Below the pieces are notes generated by a model, which saw only the letters and a list, made by a program, of their open reading frames with translations, had not been told where the DNA came from and did not search any database. A stretch of 64,000 nt of DNA, taken from contig NZ_BDCU01000050.1 in NCBI RefSeq assembly GCF_001618425.1, positions 1 through 64,000 of the forward strand, written 5' to 3'. This document shows positions 51,199 through 59,159 of this stretch, piece by piece. Source of the DNA: Nocardia fusca NBRC 14340. Lineage in GTDB: Bacteria; Actinomycetota; Actinomycetes; Mycobacteriales; Mycobacteriaceae. The position numbers and the translations under genes were made by a program. Each line of letters starts with the position of its first letter. Positions within the stretch are counted from its first letter, which is position 1.

Positions 51199-51540
51199 GG
51201 CGACAAGCGTCTGTCGCCATCGGTAAACGGCCACGACCTTCGCGCGTGTACGCCGCAATCCGACACCGAACGGCCCCGCGGTGGCGGATTCGGACGCCGC
51301 CGCGGCAGAACGACGGTTCGGCATCCGGGCAATACGCCATTCGCGGCACAACACTGAAGCGGCAGGATCTCGCCGAGGAAGTCGTGCCGGTACTGCGCAA
51401 AGAACTGGAAGACCGACACGCCCACGAATCGGCCGGCGCCCACCCATCAGACCCGCGTCGCTCGCCCCCGTCGGCCCTTGCACAGCACGATCCACCCCGA
51501 TCGGCAGGACCTCGCCCGGGAGAGGCGATCGCTTTCCCAG
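51199..51540. other. 342-nt stretch without a supported gene
   Basis: Both strands are open in places but only low-complexity Arg/Pro/Ala frames result. A plus-strand segment at about 51330-51425 (IRGTTLKRQDLAEEVVPVLR then KELEDRH) looks protein-like and may be a scrap of a lost gene; I could not place it. Confidence 0.45.
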
Positions 51541-52968
51541 TTACGTTCCAGCCGCGCCGAACCAGCGCGGCAGGTGCTCTTGCAGATCCTGTTGCTCGTC
51601 GCCGACCCATGCCACGTGGCCGTCGGGGCGAAGGAGAACGGCAGGTGCGTCGAGTTCGTCACTGCTGTCGACGACGTGATCGATCCGATCCGCCCACCCG
51701 GCGACCGAGAGCCGCCCGGTCCGGTCGAGGAGCAGGCCGCGACCGGCGTGCATCAACTCGTAGAGGCGGCCGCGCCCCAATCGCATGTCACGCAGGCGCC
51801 GGCCGAGCAGCTCGTGCCCCTCGCCGAAGTCGTAGCGGATGCCGATCGCGACGATCTTCTCGATCAGGTAGCGGTTCACCTCTTCGAAGTCCATCAATTC
51901 CGCCAGCAGCCGGCGCACCGCCTGCGGGCCGGGTTCGGTGGACATCAGCTCCGCCTGCGCGCGGGTGTTGTCGAGCACGTCGGCCGCCACCGGCCGTCGT
52001 TCGTTCTCATAGCTGTCCAGCAATCCCGTCGGCGCCCAGCCGTTGATTTCGGCGGCCAGTTTCCAGCCGAGGTTGAACGCGTCCTGGATGCCGAGGTTGA
52101 GCCCCTGGCCGCCCATCGGTGGATGGACGTGCGCCGCGTCGCCGGCCAGCAGCACCCGCCCGACTCGATACCGCTCGGCCAACCGGGTGGCATCGCCGAA
52201 ACGCGACAGCCACCGCGGCGAATGGACGCCGAAGTCGGTGCCGGCGAACTTTCGCAGCTGCTGCGCGAACTCCTCGAGGGTCGGTGCGACCGAACGGTCC
52301 TCGACAACCTCGGCCGCGGGAACGACGACGCGATACACCCCGTCGCCGAGCGGCCCCAAGCCGAATCTCAGTTGGGTCTTACGGATCTCGGCGACGGTGG
52401 CGGTGATCGCGGCCGGATCCTCGGTCGCCGCCATTTCGCCCAGCAGCGTGTCGTTCCGGGACGGGTCGCCAGGGAAATCGACACCGAGCAGCTTACGGAT
52501 GGTGCTGCGGCCACCGTCGCAGCCCACGAGATAACGCGCGCGCAACCGCGTACCGTCGGCCAGTTCGACATCCACCCCCTGCTCGTCCTGACTCAACCCG
52601 GTCACCTCGCTGCCGCGCCGGATCTCCGCGCCGAGCTCGGCGGCGCGCTCGGCCAGCAGGGGGTCGGTGACAGTCTGCGGGATACCGAGAACGTAGGCGT
52701 GCGCGCTGTCCAGACCTTCGGGCGAGGGTTTGGCGATCCCGGCGAAGAACCCCCCGAGCGGATGCTTGCGGCCACGCGCGAGGAACCGCTCCAGCAGACC
52801 CCGCTGATCCATCACCTCGATACTGCGCACATGCAGACCCAGCGAGCGGACGAAAGCGGGCGGCTGCACCTCCTTTTCCAGTACGAGCACGCGCACACCA
52901 TGCAGCCGCAATTCACCGGCCAGCATCGAACCGGTCGGACCGCCACCGGCAATGATCACATCGAACAC
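51541..52968 (-). CDS. rox: Rifampicin monooxygenase (FAD-dependent)
   Basis: A 475-residue class A flavoprotein monooxygenase. It matches the Nocardia rifampicin monooxygenase Rox closely as I remember it: VRSLGLHVRSIEVMDQRGLL, YPLGGFFAGI-like segment, AGTDFGVHSPRWLSRFGDAT and DNTRAQAELMSTEPGPQAVR. FAD motifs are GGGPTG (8-13) and LLAGDAAHVHPPMGGQGLNL. Rox hydroxylates rifamycins and leads to their linearisation and inactivation. The GTG start has AAAGGGGG upstream. A rifamycin-associated-element-like site lies 116 nt upstream. Confidence 0.9.
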   Translation of the reverse strand: MFDVIIAGGGPTGSMLAGELRLHGVRVLVLEKEVQPPAFVRSLGLHVRSIEVMDQRGLLERFLARGRKHPLGGFFAGIAKPSPEGLDSAHAYVLGIPQTVTDPLLAERAAELGAEIRRGSEVTGLSQDEQGVDVELADGTRLRARYLVGCDGGRSTIRKLLGVDFPGDPSRNDTLLGEMAATEDPAAITATVAEIRKTQLRFGLGPLGDGVYRVVVPAAEVVEDRSVAPTLEEFAQQLRKFAGTDFGVHSPRWLSRFGDATRLAERYRVGRVLLAGDAAHVHPPMGGQGLNLGIQDAFNLGWKLAAEINGWAPTGLLDSYENERRPVAADVLDNTRAQAELMSTEPGPQAVRRLLAELMDFEEVNRYLIEKIVAIGIRYDFGEGHELLGRRLRDMRLGRGRLYELMHAGRGLLLDRTGRLSVAGWADRIDHVVDSSDELDAPAVLLRPDGHVAWVGDEQQDLQEHLPRWFGAAGT

Positions 52969-53083
52969 GATCCACCCCCTTTATCTCGACTTCCGCCAGA
53001 CACTCACACGGTCCACGCGCACCGCATGAGCCCCGCATTTCCACAGGTCCTGGCCTTCGGCCGAGTATTCTTCGCCATGACCC

Positions 53084-53102
53084 CGGCCTTGCGGCAAGTC
53101 CC
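53084..53102. promoter_or_regulatory. Rifamycin-associated-element-like inverted repeat upstream of rox
   Basis: The core CTTGCGGCAAG (53088-53098) is an inverted repeat flanked by GGC and TCCC. From memory, the published rifamycin-associated element found upstream of rox, arr, rgt and rph genes has the same CTTGCGGCAAG core. It mediates rifamycin-induced expression. It sits in the 235-nt gap between rox and the DUF1772 gene. Confidence 0.65.
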
Positions 53103-53203
53103 ACTGTGCGAAATACGTTGAAGGGGGCGGGGACTTCTGGGGTGCGGGGCGGCTCATGATTAGGTCTGCAGTGGGTACTGGAGCCCCTGATGACGCAGGC
53201 CGC

Positions 53204-53713
53204 TCAGCTCGCGGCCTGGGTCCTCCCCCACAACACCAGCGCCCAGCCCAGGCAGGCGAACGCCGCCGTGCTCGTTACTGTGCGCACGATGTTCCAGGCC
53301 GCCCACCGCGCCTCGGCGAACGCTTCCCGCACCGCCACCGGATCGGCCAGGTCGGCTGGGGCGCCCGCGGCCTTCAACGCGTCGTTGAGCGGCAGATGGA
53401 CGGTAAAGGTGATCACCACCGCCACCAGGTAGAGCACTGCCGCAGCCGCCGCCCAGAGCAGCACCGACCGGCTGTTGCCTCCGAGATTCAGCAGCGCCGC
53501 CGCGACCGACAGGACCAGTGCACCCAGGAAGGTCGCCAGAAATAGTGGATTGATGATCGCGCGGTCGATCGCCTGATAGGCGCCGATGAAGGTGCGGTCG
53601 TCGGTGGTCCGCAGGCCGGGCATGATCGCCACCGCGTAGATGCCGAACACCCCCGCCATCAGCCCGGTGGCCACGGTGGCCGCGATCAGTACCACGGTCC
53701 GGAGTCCGTCCAT
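53204..53713 (-). CDS. DUF1772 membrane protein
   Basis: A 169-residue integral membrane protein with four predicted helices, at about residues 6-31, 58-78, 85-107 and 146-163. The pattern MAGVFGIYAVAIMPGL near the start, IDRAIINPLF and VHLPLNDALK is that of the DUF1772/anthrone-oxygenase-like family. The family is mostly uncharacterised. It stands alone. Confidence 0.85.
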   Translation of the reverse strand: MDGLRTVVLIAATVATGLMAGVFGIYAVAIMPGLRTTDDRTFIGAYQAIDRAIINPLFLATFLGALVLSVAAALLNLGGNSRSVLLWAAAAAVLYLVAVVITFTVHLPLNDALKAAGAPADLADPVAVREAFAEARWAAWNIVRTVTSTAAFACLGWALVLWGRTQAAS

Positions 53714-53916
53714 CTCTATTCACCTCGTTGGAGTAGTCCCGATTCCCCGTTCGAGGCGCGTGTGTGCGGCCCGGAACACGGCAACGGTACCGGCGGCCAT
53801 CCGGACCCACCAGCGCTGGAGAAAGGGCTTTCCACATGGATTCGCCATCGAGCAGGCCGGGCCGCTGGTCGCCGCAGTGACCCCGACGAGGGGTGCGCAC
53901 GCCATACAATTCGGGC

Positions 53917-54005
53917 ATGTCCTCGGCCCGGATCAAGAAGCCCGACCTCCCCGAGTACATGACCTGGGAGGAACTGGAGCGACTGCCCGAAGAGTTGGCA
54001 GAAAT
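53917..54005 (+). pseudogene. 5' fragment of a Uma2-type nuclease-like gene
   Basis: From the ATG at 53917 the frame reads KKPDLPEYMTWEELERLPEE and LAE, the typical start of Streptomyces/Nocardia Uma2-family (restriction-endonuclease-like) proteins. After about 30 codons the similarity ends exactly where antisense DUF397 sequence begins. The frame stays open to 54240, ending one base before the lipoprotein ATG, but codes for antisense sequence. Confidence 0.5.
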
Positions 54006-54008
54006 GTC

Positions 54009-54140
54009 TCAGTCCGCTGAGCAGAGTCCCGCCCGCAGACAAGCGGTGAAGGCGTCCCACTCCCCGGACCGAGAACGGGGCCCGGCCGGCGGGGTCCTCG
54101 GAATGCACACGTCCGCCAGACCACCGCACAGGTGGGCCAC
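54009..54140 (-). pseudogene. Frameshifted DUF397 fragment
   Basis: On the minus strand VAHLCGGLADVC is followed, after a frameshift, by SGEWDAFTACLRAGLCSAD and a TGA. The intact DUF397 protein at 55058 has VAHLQLGMVG and GEWDTFTAGLRTGALGSAD at the same places, and the DNA around both stop codons is alike. This is the degraded 3' half of a paralogous DUF397 gene. Confidence 0.65.
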
Positions 54141-54239
54141 CGAGGAGGATTATCGGACCGCGGTCGGGGGAGAGGCCGACGACATTGGTGCGGCGCACGA
54201 CAACCAGGACGACAGCTGGAAGCAGGACGGAGTCAAGTA

Positions 54240-54908
54240 ATGAATCGCTGGCGGCGGATGCAGGATCGTTCCCGAGGACTCCGATCATCCACGGCGAGTG
54301 CGCTGTTGGTTTTCGGAGTCGTGACGGGATGTGGTGTCGAGAAGGCCGGCCAGGCCGGAGCAGAACCGCTCTTCGGTGGGCTGACCGATTCCTGCTCTCA
54401 GGTTGCCGAGCCGTCGCTCGGTGCCATCCGCGCCTACACCGGCGTACTGTTCAGCGACGCAGTCGGGTTCGAAGATGAAAGCGCGGGACTGTCCAGGCCG
54501 GACATGCCTGTCAAAGTGTGCACCGCCGAGTATCAGCGGAGCGACCCCTGGTCGGCCGGAGAGCCTCTGCAACGCACCATCACCCTGTCGTTCTCGCTGG
54601 GATTGGGCGATGATGCGGTCGCGGCAACGAAACGGCATTTCGATCGTGCACTCGACGCTACGACAGGCAGCGAGACAACCGGGCTCGGGGACGAATCCTT
54701 CGAATCCTGGGGCGCTCCCGACGACACCGCCTCGAGCGCCTTTCGGAAGAGCAACGTCTTCGTCAGCGCGGCCGTCTTCGGCTCGAACATGTCGGAACGG
54801 GAAGGCATCAGCGGACCTCGGGCGGGGCGTGCCGAGTTGGAGCCCGGCGCTCGCGCCATCGCGGAGGCGCTGGCGGCGGACCTCGGTGCCGTACTCACCT
54901 CGAACTGA
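54240..54908 (+). CDS. Lipoprotein, DUF3558-like
   Basis: A 222-residue exported protein from the ATG at 54240, with GGAG upstream. A long signal peptide ends in lipobox GVVTGC. The mature part (LTDSCSQVAEPSLGAIRAYT; a central RTITLSFSLGL strand; GARAIAEALAADLGAVLTSN at the end) resembles the DUF3558 lipoproteins found near type VII secretion genes, although the family's DPC motif is replaced by DSC. Function unknown. Confidence 0.7.
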   Translation: MNRWRRMQDRSRGLRSSTASALLVFGVVTGCGVEKAGQAGAEPLFGGLTDSCSQVAEPSLGAIRAYTGVLFSDAVGFEDESAGLSRPDMPVKVCTAEYQRSDPWSAGEPLQRTITLSFSLGLGDDAVAATKRHFDRALDATTGSETTGLGDESFESWGAPDDTASSAFRKSNVFVSAAVFGSNMSEREGISGPRAGRAELEPGARAIAEALAADLGAVLTSN

Positions 54909-54920
54909 AATCAGTTACTT

Positions 54921-54986
54921 CGGGACGAACGGGCCCCGCTGCTCGGCGCCGACACCGCCGCGGTACTGGCCGACCTCGGTGCCGCC
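54921..54986 (+). pseudogene. Possible scrap of a class III CoA-transferase C-terminus
   Basis: In one plus frame the codons read RDERAPLLGADTAAVLADLG, which is the usual ending of CaiB/BaiF proteins (compare LGEHTDAVLRELG in the enzyme at 5782). There is no upstream homology. It is short enough to be chance. Confidence 0.25.
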
Positions 54987-55057
54987 ATGATGCGGAACCG
55001 ACCGCACTCCAGCCGGGCGGCGAGGATGCGGTCGGTTTTGTCCGGGTATATACCTAT

Positions 55058-55267
55058 TCAGTCCGCTGAGCCGAGTGCGCCCGTGCGCAGGCCGGCGGTG
55101 AAGGTGTCCCATTCCCCCGGACCGAAAACGAGGGCTGGGCCAGTGGGGTTCTTGGAATCCCGCACACCCACCATCCCGAGCTGCAAGTGGGCCACCTCGA
55201 CACACTCCTTGCCGCTGGCACTACGGCTGCTCTTGAACCAGGCTGCGTCGGATAGGTCAATGCTCAT
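55058..55267 (-). CDS. DUF397 protein
   Basis: A 69-residue protein with all DUF397 landmarks: AAWFKSSRSASGKECVEVAH, GVRDSKNPTGPALVFGPGEW and a final TAGLRTGALGSAD. The ATG overlaps the stop of the XRE regulator by 4 nt (ATGA). Such pairs are abundant in Streptomyces and Nocardia and are related to BldB/WhiJ-like developmental or toxin-antitoxin-like systems. Exact role unknown. Confidence 0.92.
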   Translation of the reverse strand: MSIDLSDAAWFKSSRSASGKECVEVAHLQLGMVGVRDSKNPTGPALVFGPGEWDTFTAGLRTGALGSAD

Positions 55268-56157
55268 GCCCGATACTCCCTCGCCGTCGCCTCGATGAGG
55301 CGCTGTGTGTCCAGTTCGTCCAATGCTACTTGCAGAATGGAACTACGAGCTGCCTGGTACCGGGCGATCTCACTCTGCTTGTCCAGGTACAACGCCCCAC
55401 TGAAGCCCTCCACATAGACCACAGGCGGCTCGGTCAGCACCGGATTCAGATGGTCAGGGAATTCCAGGTATATGAAGTCCTTCGCCGTCAACCCGAGATG
55501 GTCCGGGGTAAGAAAGGGTACGACTCGCAGCGAAACATTCGGCATTGCGCAAATCTCGACCAGATGATCCAACTGGTCCGCCATGGTCTCGACACCACCC
55601 GTCGGATGCCGAAGCACGAACTCGCTGAGTGCGGCGCACAAGGTGAAACCCGACGTGTCCTGCAGCCGCTCTTGACGTCGTTGCAGCAGCATGATCTCAC
55701 GGTCGAGATCTACCGGCTGCCCGAGTGACTTCGCGACTTCCCACAGCGCACGGCGGTAGCCTGCAGTTTGAAGCAGCCCCGGCAAAGTTGCCGTCTGCCA
55801 TGTGAAGGCCTCACACGCAGCCTGTTCGAGCCCGAAATACATTTCGACCTCCGGCACCATCGCATCGGCGTACGACTGCCACCACCCGTCCTTGCGGGAT
55901 TCATCAACCAGCCACAGCAGTTCGCGGCGGTCTTCGGCACTCGCTTGGTACGTATCACACAGCGCGTTGACCACCATCTTCTTGGTCTCGCTGTTGCGCC
56001 CGGATTCCAAGCGCCACAGGGTTTGCGCGCCCATCTCGCACCGGCGGGCCGCGTTCGCGCGGCTCAGCCCCGCCTCCTCACGCAGTTCCCGCAGGCGGCG
56101 GCCCAGGACCCGGCGCGGCAGGGTCGGTGGGTTCGTGGCGTTCGATTCGATCGACAC
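55264..56157 (-). CDS. XRE-family regulator (Scr1/DUF5753 type)
   Basis: A 297-residue protein. An N-terminal helix-turn-helix (LGRRLRELREEAGLSRANAA, about residues 18-37, and GAQTLWRLESGR) is followed by the DUF5753 effector domain, with YFGLEQAACEAFTWQTATLP and LLQTAGYRRAL. The GTG start has GGGGAG upstream. It is the usual partner of the overlapping DUF397 gene. A 17-bp palindrome about 50 bp upstream is a likely autoregulatory site. Confidence 0.93.
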   Translation of the reverse strand: MSIESNATNPPTLPRRVLGRRLRELREEAGLSRANAARRCEMGAQTLWRLESGRNSETKKMVVNALCDTYQASAEDRRELLWLVDESRKDGWWQSYADAMVPEVEMYFGLEQAACEAFTWQTATLPGLLQTAGYRRALWEVAKSLGQPVDLDREIMLLQRRQERLQDTSGFTLCAALSEFVLRHPTGGVETMADQLDHLVEICAMPNVSLRVVPFLTPDHLGLTAKDFIYLEFPDHLNPVLTEPPVVYVEGFSGALYLDKQSEIARYQAARSSILQVALDELDTQRLIEATAREYRA

Positions 56158-56206
56158 AGGTCTCTCCCCTTCGTTAGCGTTACTCGCGGTTATTCCAACT
56201 CAAATG

Positions 56207-56223
56207 GAACAGTCGAACTGTTC
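56207..56223. promoter_or_regulatory. Palindrome GAACAGTCGAACTGTTC upstream of the XRE gene
   Basis: Perfect 7-bp arms around a 3-nt centre, in the 290-nt divergent gap between the XRE/DUF397 pair and three very small genes. The placement suits an operator for the XRE protein. A second, looser repeat GAATC/GATTC follows at about 56262-56282. Confidence 0.65.
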
Positions 56224-56447
56224 GGAATTACCAATCCACCCGGAGCAATTCCGTTGTGCGACTGAATCTTACGTTTCGATTCACAATCGGGAAAGGGGAT
56301 GGTTGACTGGGTACGCGGCCGCAGACATGGAAATTCCGTGGCGGGATTATCCATATCGCCCGCACCGGCTCGACAGAACCGGAGACACCGCGCAGTGTCC
56401 ACCGGGCCGGCGCGAACCAGACCATCCCCGACGTTGCGAGGTAAACC

Positions 56448-56636
56448 ATGCTGTTCGGACTACCGGTGACCGATCACCGGCCCGTACCGGTGATGACCAT
56501 CGACTACGCACACCAGGTAATGCAGGCCCACATCGACTGCCCATCGACGGCGTGTCCGCTCAAAAGGCAGGCCCGGGCGCGCCTGATCGAGGCCCGCAAA
56601 ATGGTTCCCGGCAATCAGGAATTCTCGGGTTACTGA
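56448..56636 (+). CDS. Small protein with a CPSTxCPxK motif
   Basis: A 62-residue protein from an ATG with GAGG upstream. The second half, HIDCPSTACPLKRQARARLI then EARKMVP, resembles a family of tiny actinobacterial proteins with a C-x4-C-P-x-K core that are often encoded next to XRE/DUF397 pairs. The two cysteines might bind metal or form a disulphide. Divergent from the XRE gene. Function unknown. Confidence 0.65.
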   Translation: MLFGLPVTDHRPVPVMTIDYAHQVMQAHIDCPSTACPLKRQARARLIEARKMVPGNQEFSGY

Positions 56637-56663
56637 TCCGTCGACACGAAGGAAACCGCGCTC

Positions 56664-56813
56664 GTGAAAGAAGAACTGCCGCGCCGTATTCCCGGTGCGA
56701 ATTCCATACCGGTAGGCGGAAAATGGAATCTCCCGACTGATATCGCCACCCTGGTCCGCGTATCGCACGCGCTGCGCCGGTGGCCGCCGCAGGAGACCGG
56801 GAAGGAACGATGA
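56664..56813 (+). CDS. Very small basic protein, 49 aa
   Basis: From a GTG at 56664 with AAGGAA upstream, 49 codons run to a TGA that overlaps the next ATG by 4 nt. The sequence includes EELPRRIPGANSIPVGGKWN and LPTDIATLVRVSHALRRW. The coupled overlap and regular spacing support a real gene despite its size. No family recognised. Confidence 0.5.
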   Translation: MKEELPRRIPGANSIPVGGKWNLPTDIATLVRVSHALRRWPPQETGKER

Positions 56814-57004
56814 ACGGATCTCTGGAGCGCGACGATCACCCGGCACCGTTCGATACGGTCGCCGCCCACGCCGGGAGCCTCGGTTACCGGCTCGTCCGCG
56901 AACCGGGCACACCGGCCGGCTGGGCTCTGCTGGACGCCGTGGACGGCGAACGTCTCTTTGCAGCAGCCACTCTCACCGATATCGCGCGGTATCTCGATGA
57001 ATAG
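56810..57004 (+). CDS. Small protein, 64 aa
   Basis: An ATG at 56810 with GGAAGG upstream opens a 64-residue protein with a compact beta-alpha pattern: HAGSLGYRLVREPGTPAGWA, LLDAVDGERLFAAATLTDIA, RYLDE. Tiny proteins with a GWxLLD-x-DG core followed by a LxDIxxYLD ending are common near XRE/DUF397 pairs in Nocardia, as I remember. It is the third gene of the small-protein operon. Function unknown. Confidence 0.65.
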   Translation: MNGSLERDDHPAPFDTVAAHAGSLGYRLVREPGTPAGWALLDAVDGERLFAAATLTDIARYLDE

Positions 57005-57086
57005 CGGTGAGTCGGCGGCCTCCCGCTCGGGCACCCGCACCGGTTCGCCGGTGCTGCCGCGAGCGTCCGGGCCACCGGGGACCGTG

Positions 57087-57848
57087 CTACCAGGTATCCG
57101 GTTCGTCCTCGCGCAGCCGGCGCAGTGCGCGGTCGATCCAGTCAGCGAACCCGGCCGCGAGATCGGCGGCACCGGCCGGCCGCACCGTAATGTGTTCGCG
57201 CGTCCGTTTCTCCAGGTAGCGGCCGTCGCCGGTGATGTCGCACCACTGGGTTCGGTACCAGGGCTCGGGGCGATCCAGAATCGACCCGACCCGCAGACCC
57301 GCGATACCGCCGCCATCCGCGGGCCGCTGCACGAGGCGCCGGTACTGTTCGCCGGGACCACGCCGCAGGGATCGCTGCTGGTCGCGGCCGGGCGCGAGAT
57401 CGTCGATATGGAACGTACCCGCCGGTTCCCGGCCGGGATCGCATGGTGGCACGAGGCCGGCGAGACGTTTCGGCAGCTGCTCGGCGGCGAACAGCTGGGC
57501 ATGGATCGAACCGTCGACACCGTCGATCACCGACTGCGCCAGCACCACCCCGTAGTGGGTGTTGCGCGCGCCGACCACCCGATACTCACGCACCCGGCCC
57601 TTGGTGGTCGCGGTCGAGGCACCCAGGATCTCGATCCGCAGGTCACCGTCGGACACGGTGTGCAGGGCCCGCCGGATCAGTTCGCGCTCGTCCCGGTCGT
57701 ATCGCGCGCGCACCGCCGCCGCGTGGGCCTCGAACGGGTTGCGGGTCTTGTAGCGGCTCAAATAGTGCAGCGGGCGGGGGAACCGATCGATCCCGTCGCG
57801 ATACCAGAGCGCGGCGAAATCGTCCGGCTCCCAGATCCATGTGCTCAT
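57087..57848 (-). CDS. EspG-family type VII secretion chaperone
   Basis: A 253-residue ESX secretion-associated protein of the EspG family. It starts TWIWEPDDFAALWYRDGIDR followed by FPRPLHYLSR, the standard EspG N-terminus. Central pieces such as IRRALHTVSDGDLRIEILGA and YGVVLAQSVIDGVDGSIHAQ fit the alpha/beta fold. EspG proteins bind the tip of PPE partners in the cytosol before export. It is the last gene of the leftward block and follows the PPE-like gene. Confidence 0.88.
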   Translation of the reverse strand: MSTWIWEPDDFAALWYRDGIDRFPRPLHYLSRYKTRNPFEAHAAAVRARYDRDERELIRRALHTVSDGDLRIEILGASTATTKGRVREYRVVGARNTHYGVVLAQSVIDGVDGSIHAQLFAAEQLPKRLAGLVPPCDPGREPAGTFHIDDLAPGRDQQRSLRRGPGEQYRRLVQRPADGGGIAGLRVGSILDRPEPWYRTQWCDITGDGRYLEKRTREHITVRPAGAADLAAGFADWIDRALRRLREDEPDTW

Positions 57849-57932
57849 TGTCGGTGGTGGTTCCTCGAGTATGTGACGGCTGCCGGTACCCCGGCACCGC
57901 TGGCCGGTGCCCGGTGGCGGGCGGACGATCGA

Positions 57933-59105
57933 TCAGTCGCGTTCCGCCGGTCGCGCGGCCGGTACGTCGGCGCCCAGCACCCCACCGGGAATGGTCGGCG
58001 GCAACTCACCGAGCAGTTCGTCGGTGTTCTCGGCGTTGACGAGATAGTCCGGGGTCTCGTGCTTGTCGTCGTCGGCTCCCTGCTGGCCACGACCGGCCCC
58101 CGGCGCCATCATCCCCGGCATACCGCTGCGCGCGGCGCCGGAACTGGTGGTGCCGGTGGAGGCCACTGCGGGAGTTCCGGTGGTGTTCGGGGTGCCGGGG
58201 ACACTGCGGCCGGGGTCGCCGGTGGTCACCGGACTGCCACTCGGGAAGCCGGGTGTACCCGGTCCGGGAGTGGCCGAGGTGGTACTCGGCACGGTGGTCG
58301 TGCTGGGTGTGGTGGATATCGGATTCTCGGTGGTGGACGGTGTCGTCGCCGCGGGCGTCGTCCCTGGCTGGTCGGTGCCCTGGTCCTCTGGCTGTTCGGT
58401 TCCCGGATCGTCGCCGGGCTGTTCCGTGCCGGGTTCCTCCCCGGTGGGGTTCTCCCCCTGTGGTCCGCCGGTATCCGTGCCATTGGGATTGCCGCCCTGG
58501 TCGGTGGACATACCACCCGGGCCGGGCTGGTCGCCGGTGCCGGTGGGCAGATCGGTGTGCAGGGGCTGGGTCGGATTCACCGGGACGGGCAGTACCGGAA
58601 TTTTCGTATCGGCCGCGACAAAGCCGGTCACATAGTTGTCGCCCATCACCTGCCGCGCCACTTCCTCGGCGTCGCTGCGGTCGGTGTCCTCGTAGAACGG
58701 AACCCACGACCACCCGCTCGGATTGAACCACGACTTCTCCGCCGGAACATCGGGCAGGTTGTTCTGGGTGCGCATGATCGATACCACCGAGTCGTATACC
58801 TGAACAGCCAGCGCGTTCAATGCGGGAACCAGGTCTTCGGCCCGGGTGGCGTAATTGCTGATCGCCTGTCGCGACTGTTCCGCCGCCGGCCCCTCCCAGG
58901 CCGCCGCGCTGGACCGGCGGATCCGGGCGGCGAACACCTGTACCCCGCTCTCCCACTGAGCGGCGATCTGCCCGTATTGCTCGGACGCCGTCATCCCGTG
59001 ATCACCCGGTGCCAACGGTTTGAACGCCCCGTTGATCTCCGAGTGAGAGAACCCGTTGGGTTCCTCCGGATCGCCGATTTTCGGATTCTCGTTCTGAAAG
59101 GTCAT
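57933..59105 (-). CDS. PPE/WXG-like exported protein with Pro/Thr-rich tail
   Basis: A 390-residue protein. Residues about 18-115 are helical with a WxG turn (RRSSAAAWEGPAAEQSRQAI), typical of WXG100/PPE-like substrates. After a short folded part (WVPFYEDTDRSDAEEVARQV) comes a long Pro/Thr/Gly/Ser-rich region (about 175-330). A conserved-looking GMPGMMAPGAGRGQQG and a C-terminal TPDYLVNAENTDELLGELPP follow; this ending recurs in Nocardia and mycobacterial ESX proteins. It is the likely EspG client. Confidence 0.8.
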   Translation of the reverse strand: MTFQNENPKIGDPEEPNGFSHSEINGAFKPLAPGDHGMTASEQYGQIAAQWESGVQVFAARIRRSSAAAWEGPAAEQSRQAISNYATRAEDLVPALNALAVQVYDSVVSIMRTQNNLPDVPAEKSWFNPSGWSWVPFYEDTDRSDAEEVARQVMGDNYVTGFVAADTKIPVLPVPVNPTQPLHTDLPTGTGDQPGPGGMSTDQGGNPNGTDTGGPQGENPTGEEPGTEQPGDDPGTEQPEDQGTDQPGTTPAATTPSTTENPISTTPSTTTVPSTTSATPGPGTPGFPSGSPVTTGDPGRSVPGTPNTTGTPAVASTGTTSSGAARSGMPGMMAPGAGRGQQGADDDKHETPDYLVNAENTDELLGELPPTIPGGVLGADVPAARPAERD

Positions 59106-59159
59106 CAGGCCCCCTGTATCGAACTCACTGACGCACCGCGCGGCCGCACCACGGGGCTC

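Noticed and set aside
53893..54240. A 115-codon plus-strand gene ending at TAATG with the lipoprotein
   Set aside because: Only the first 30 codons from 53917 look like a protein; the rest is antisense to a DUF397 fragment. It is listed as two remnants instead.
57933..58600. Pro/Thr-rich coding repeats as a possible CRISPR or VNTR
   Set aside because: The repeats are irregular and encode a disordered linker in the PPE-like protein.
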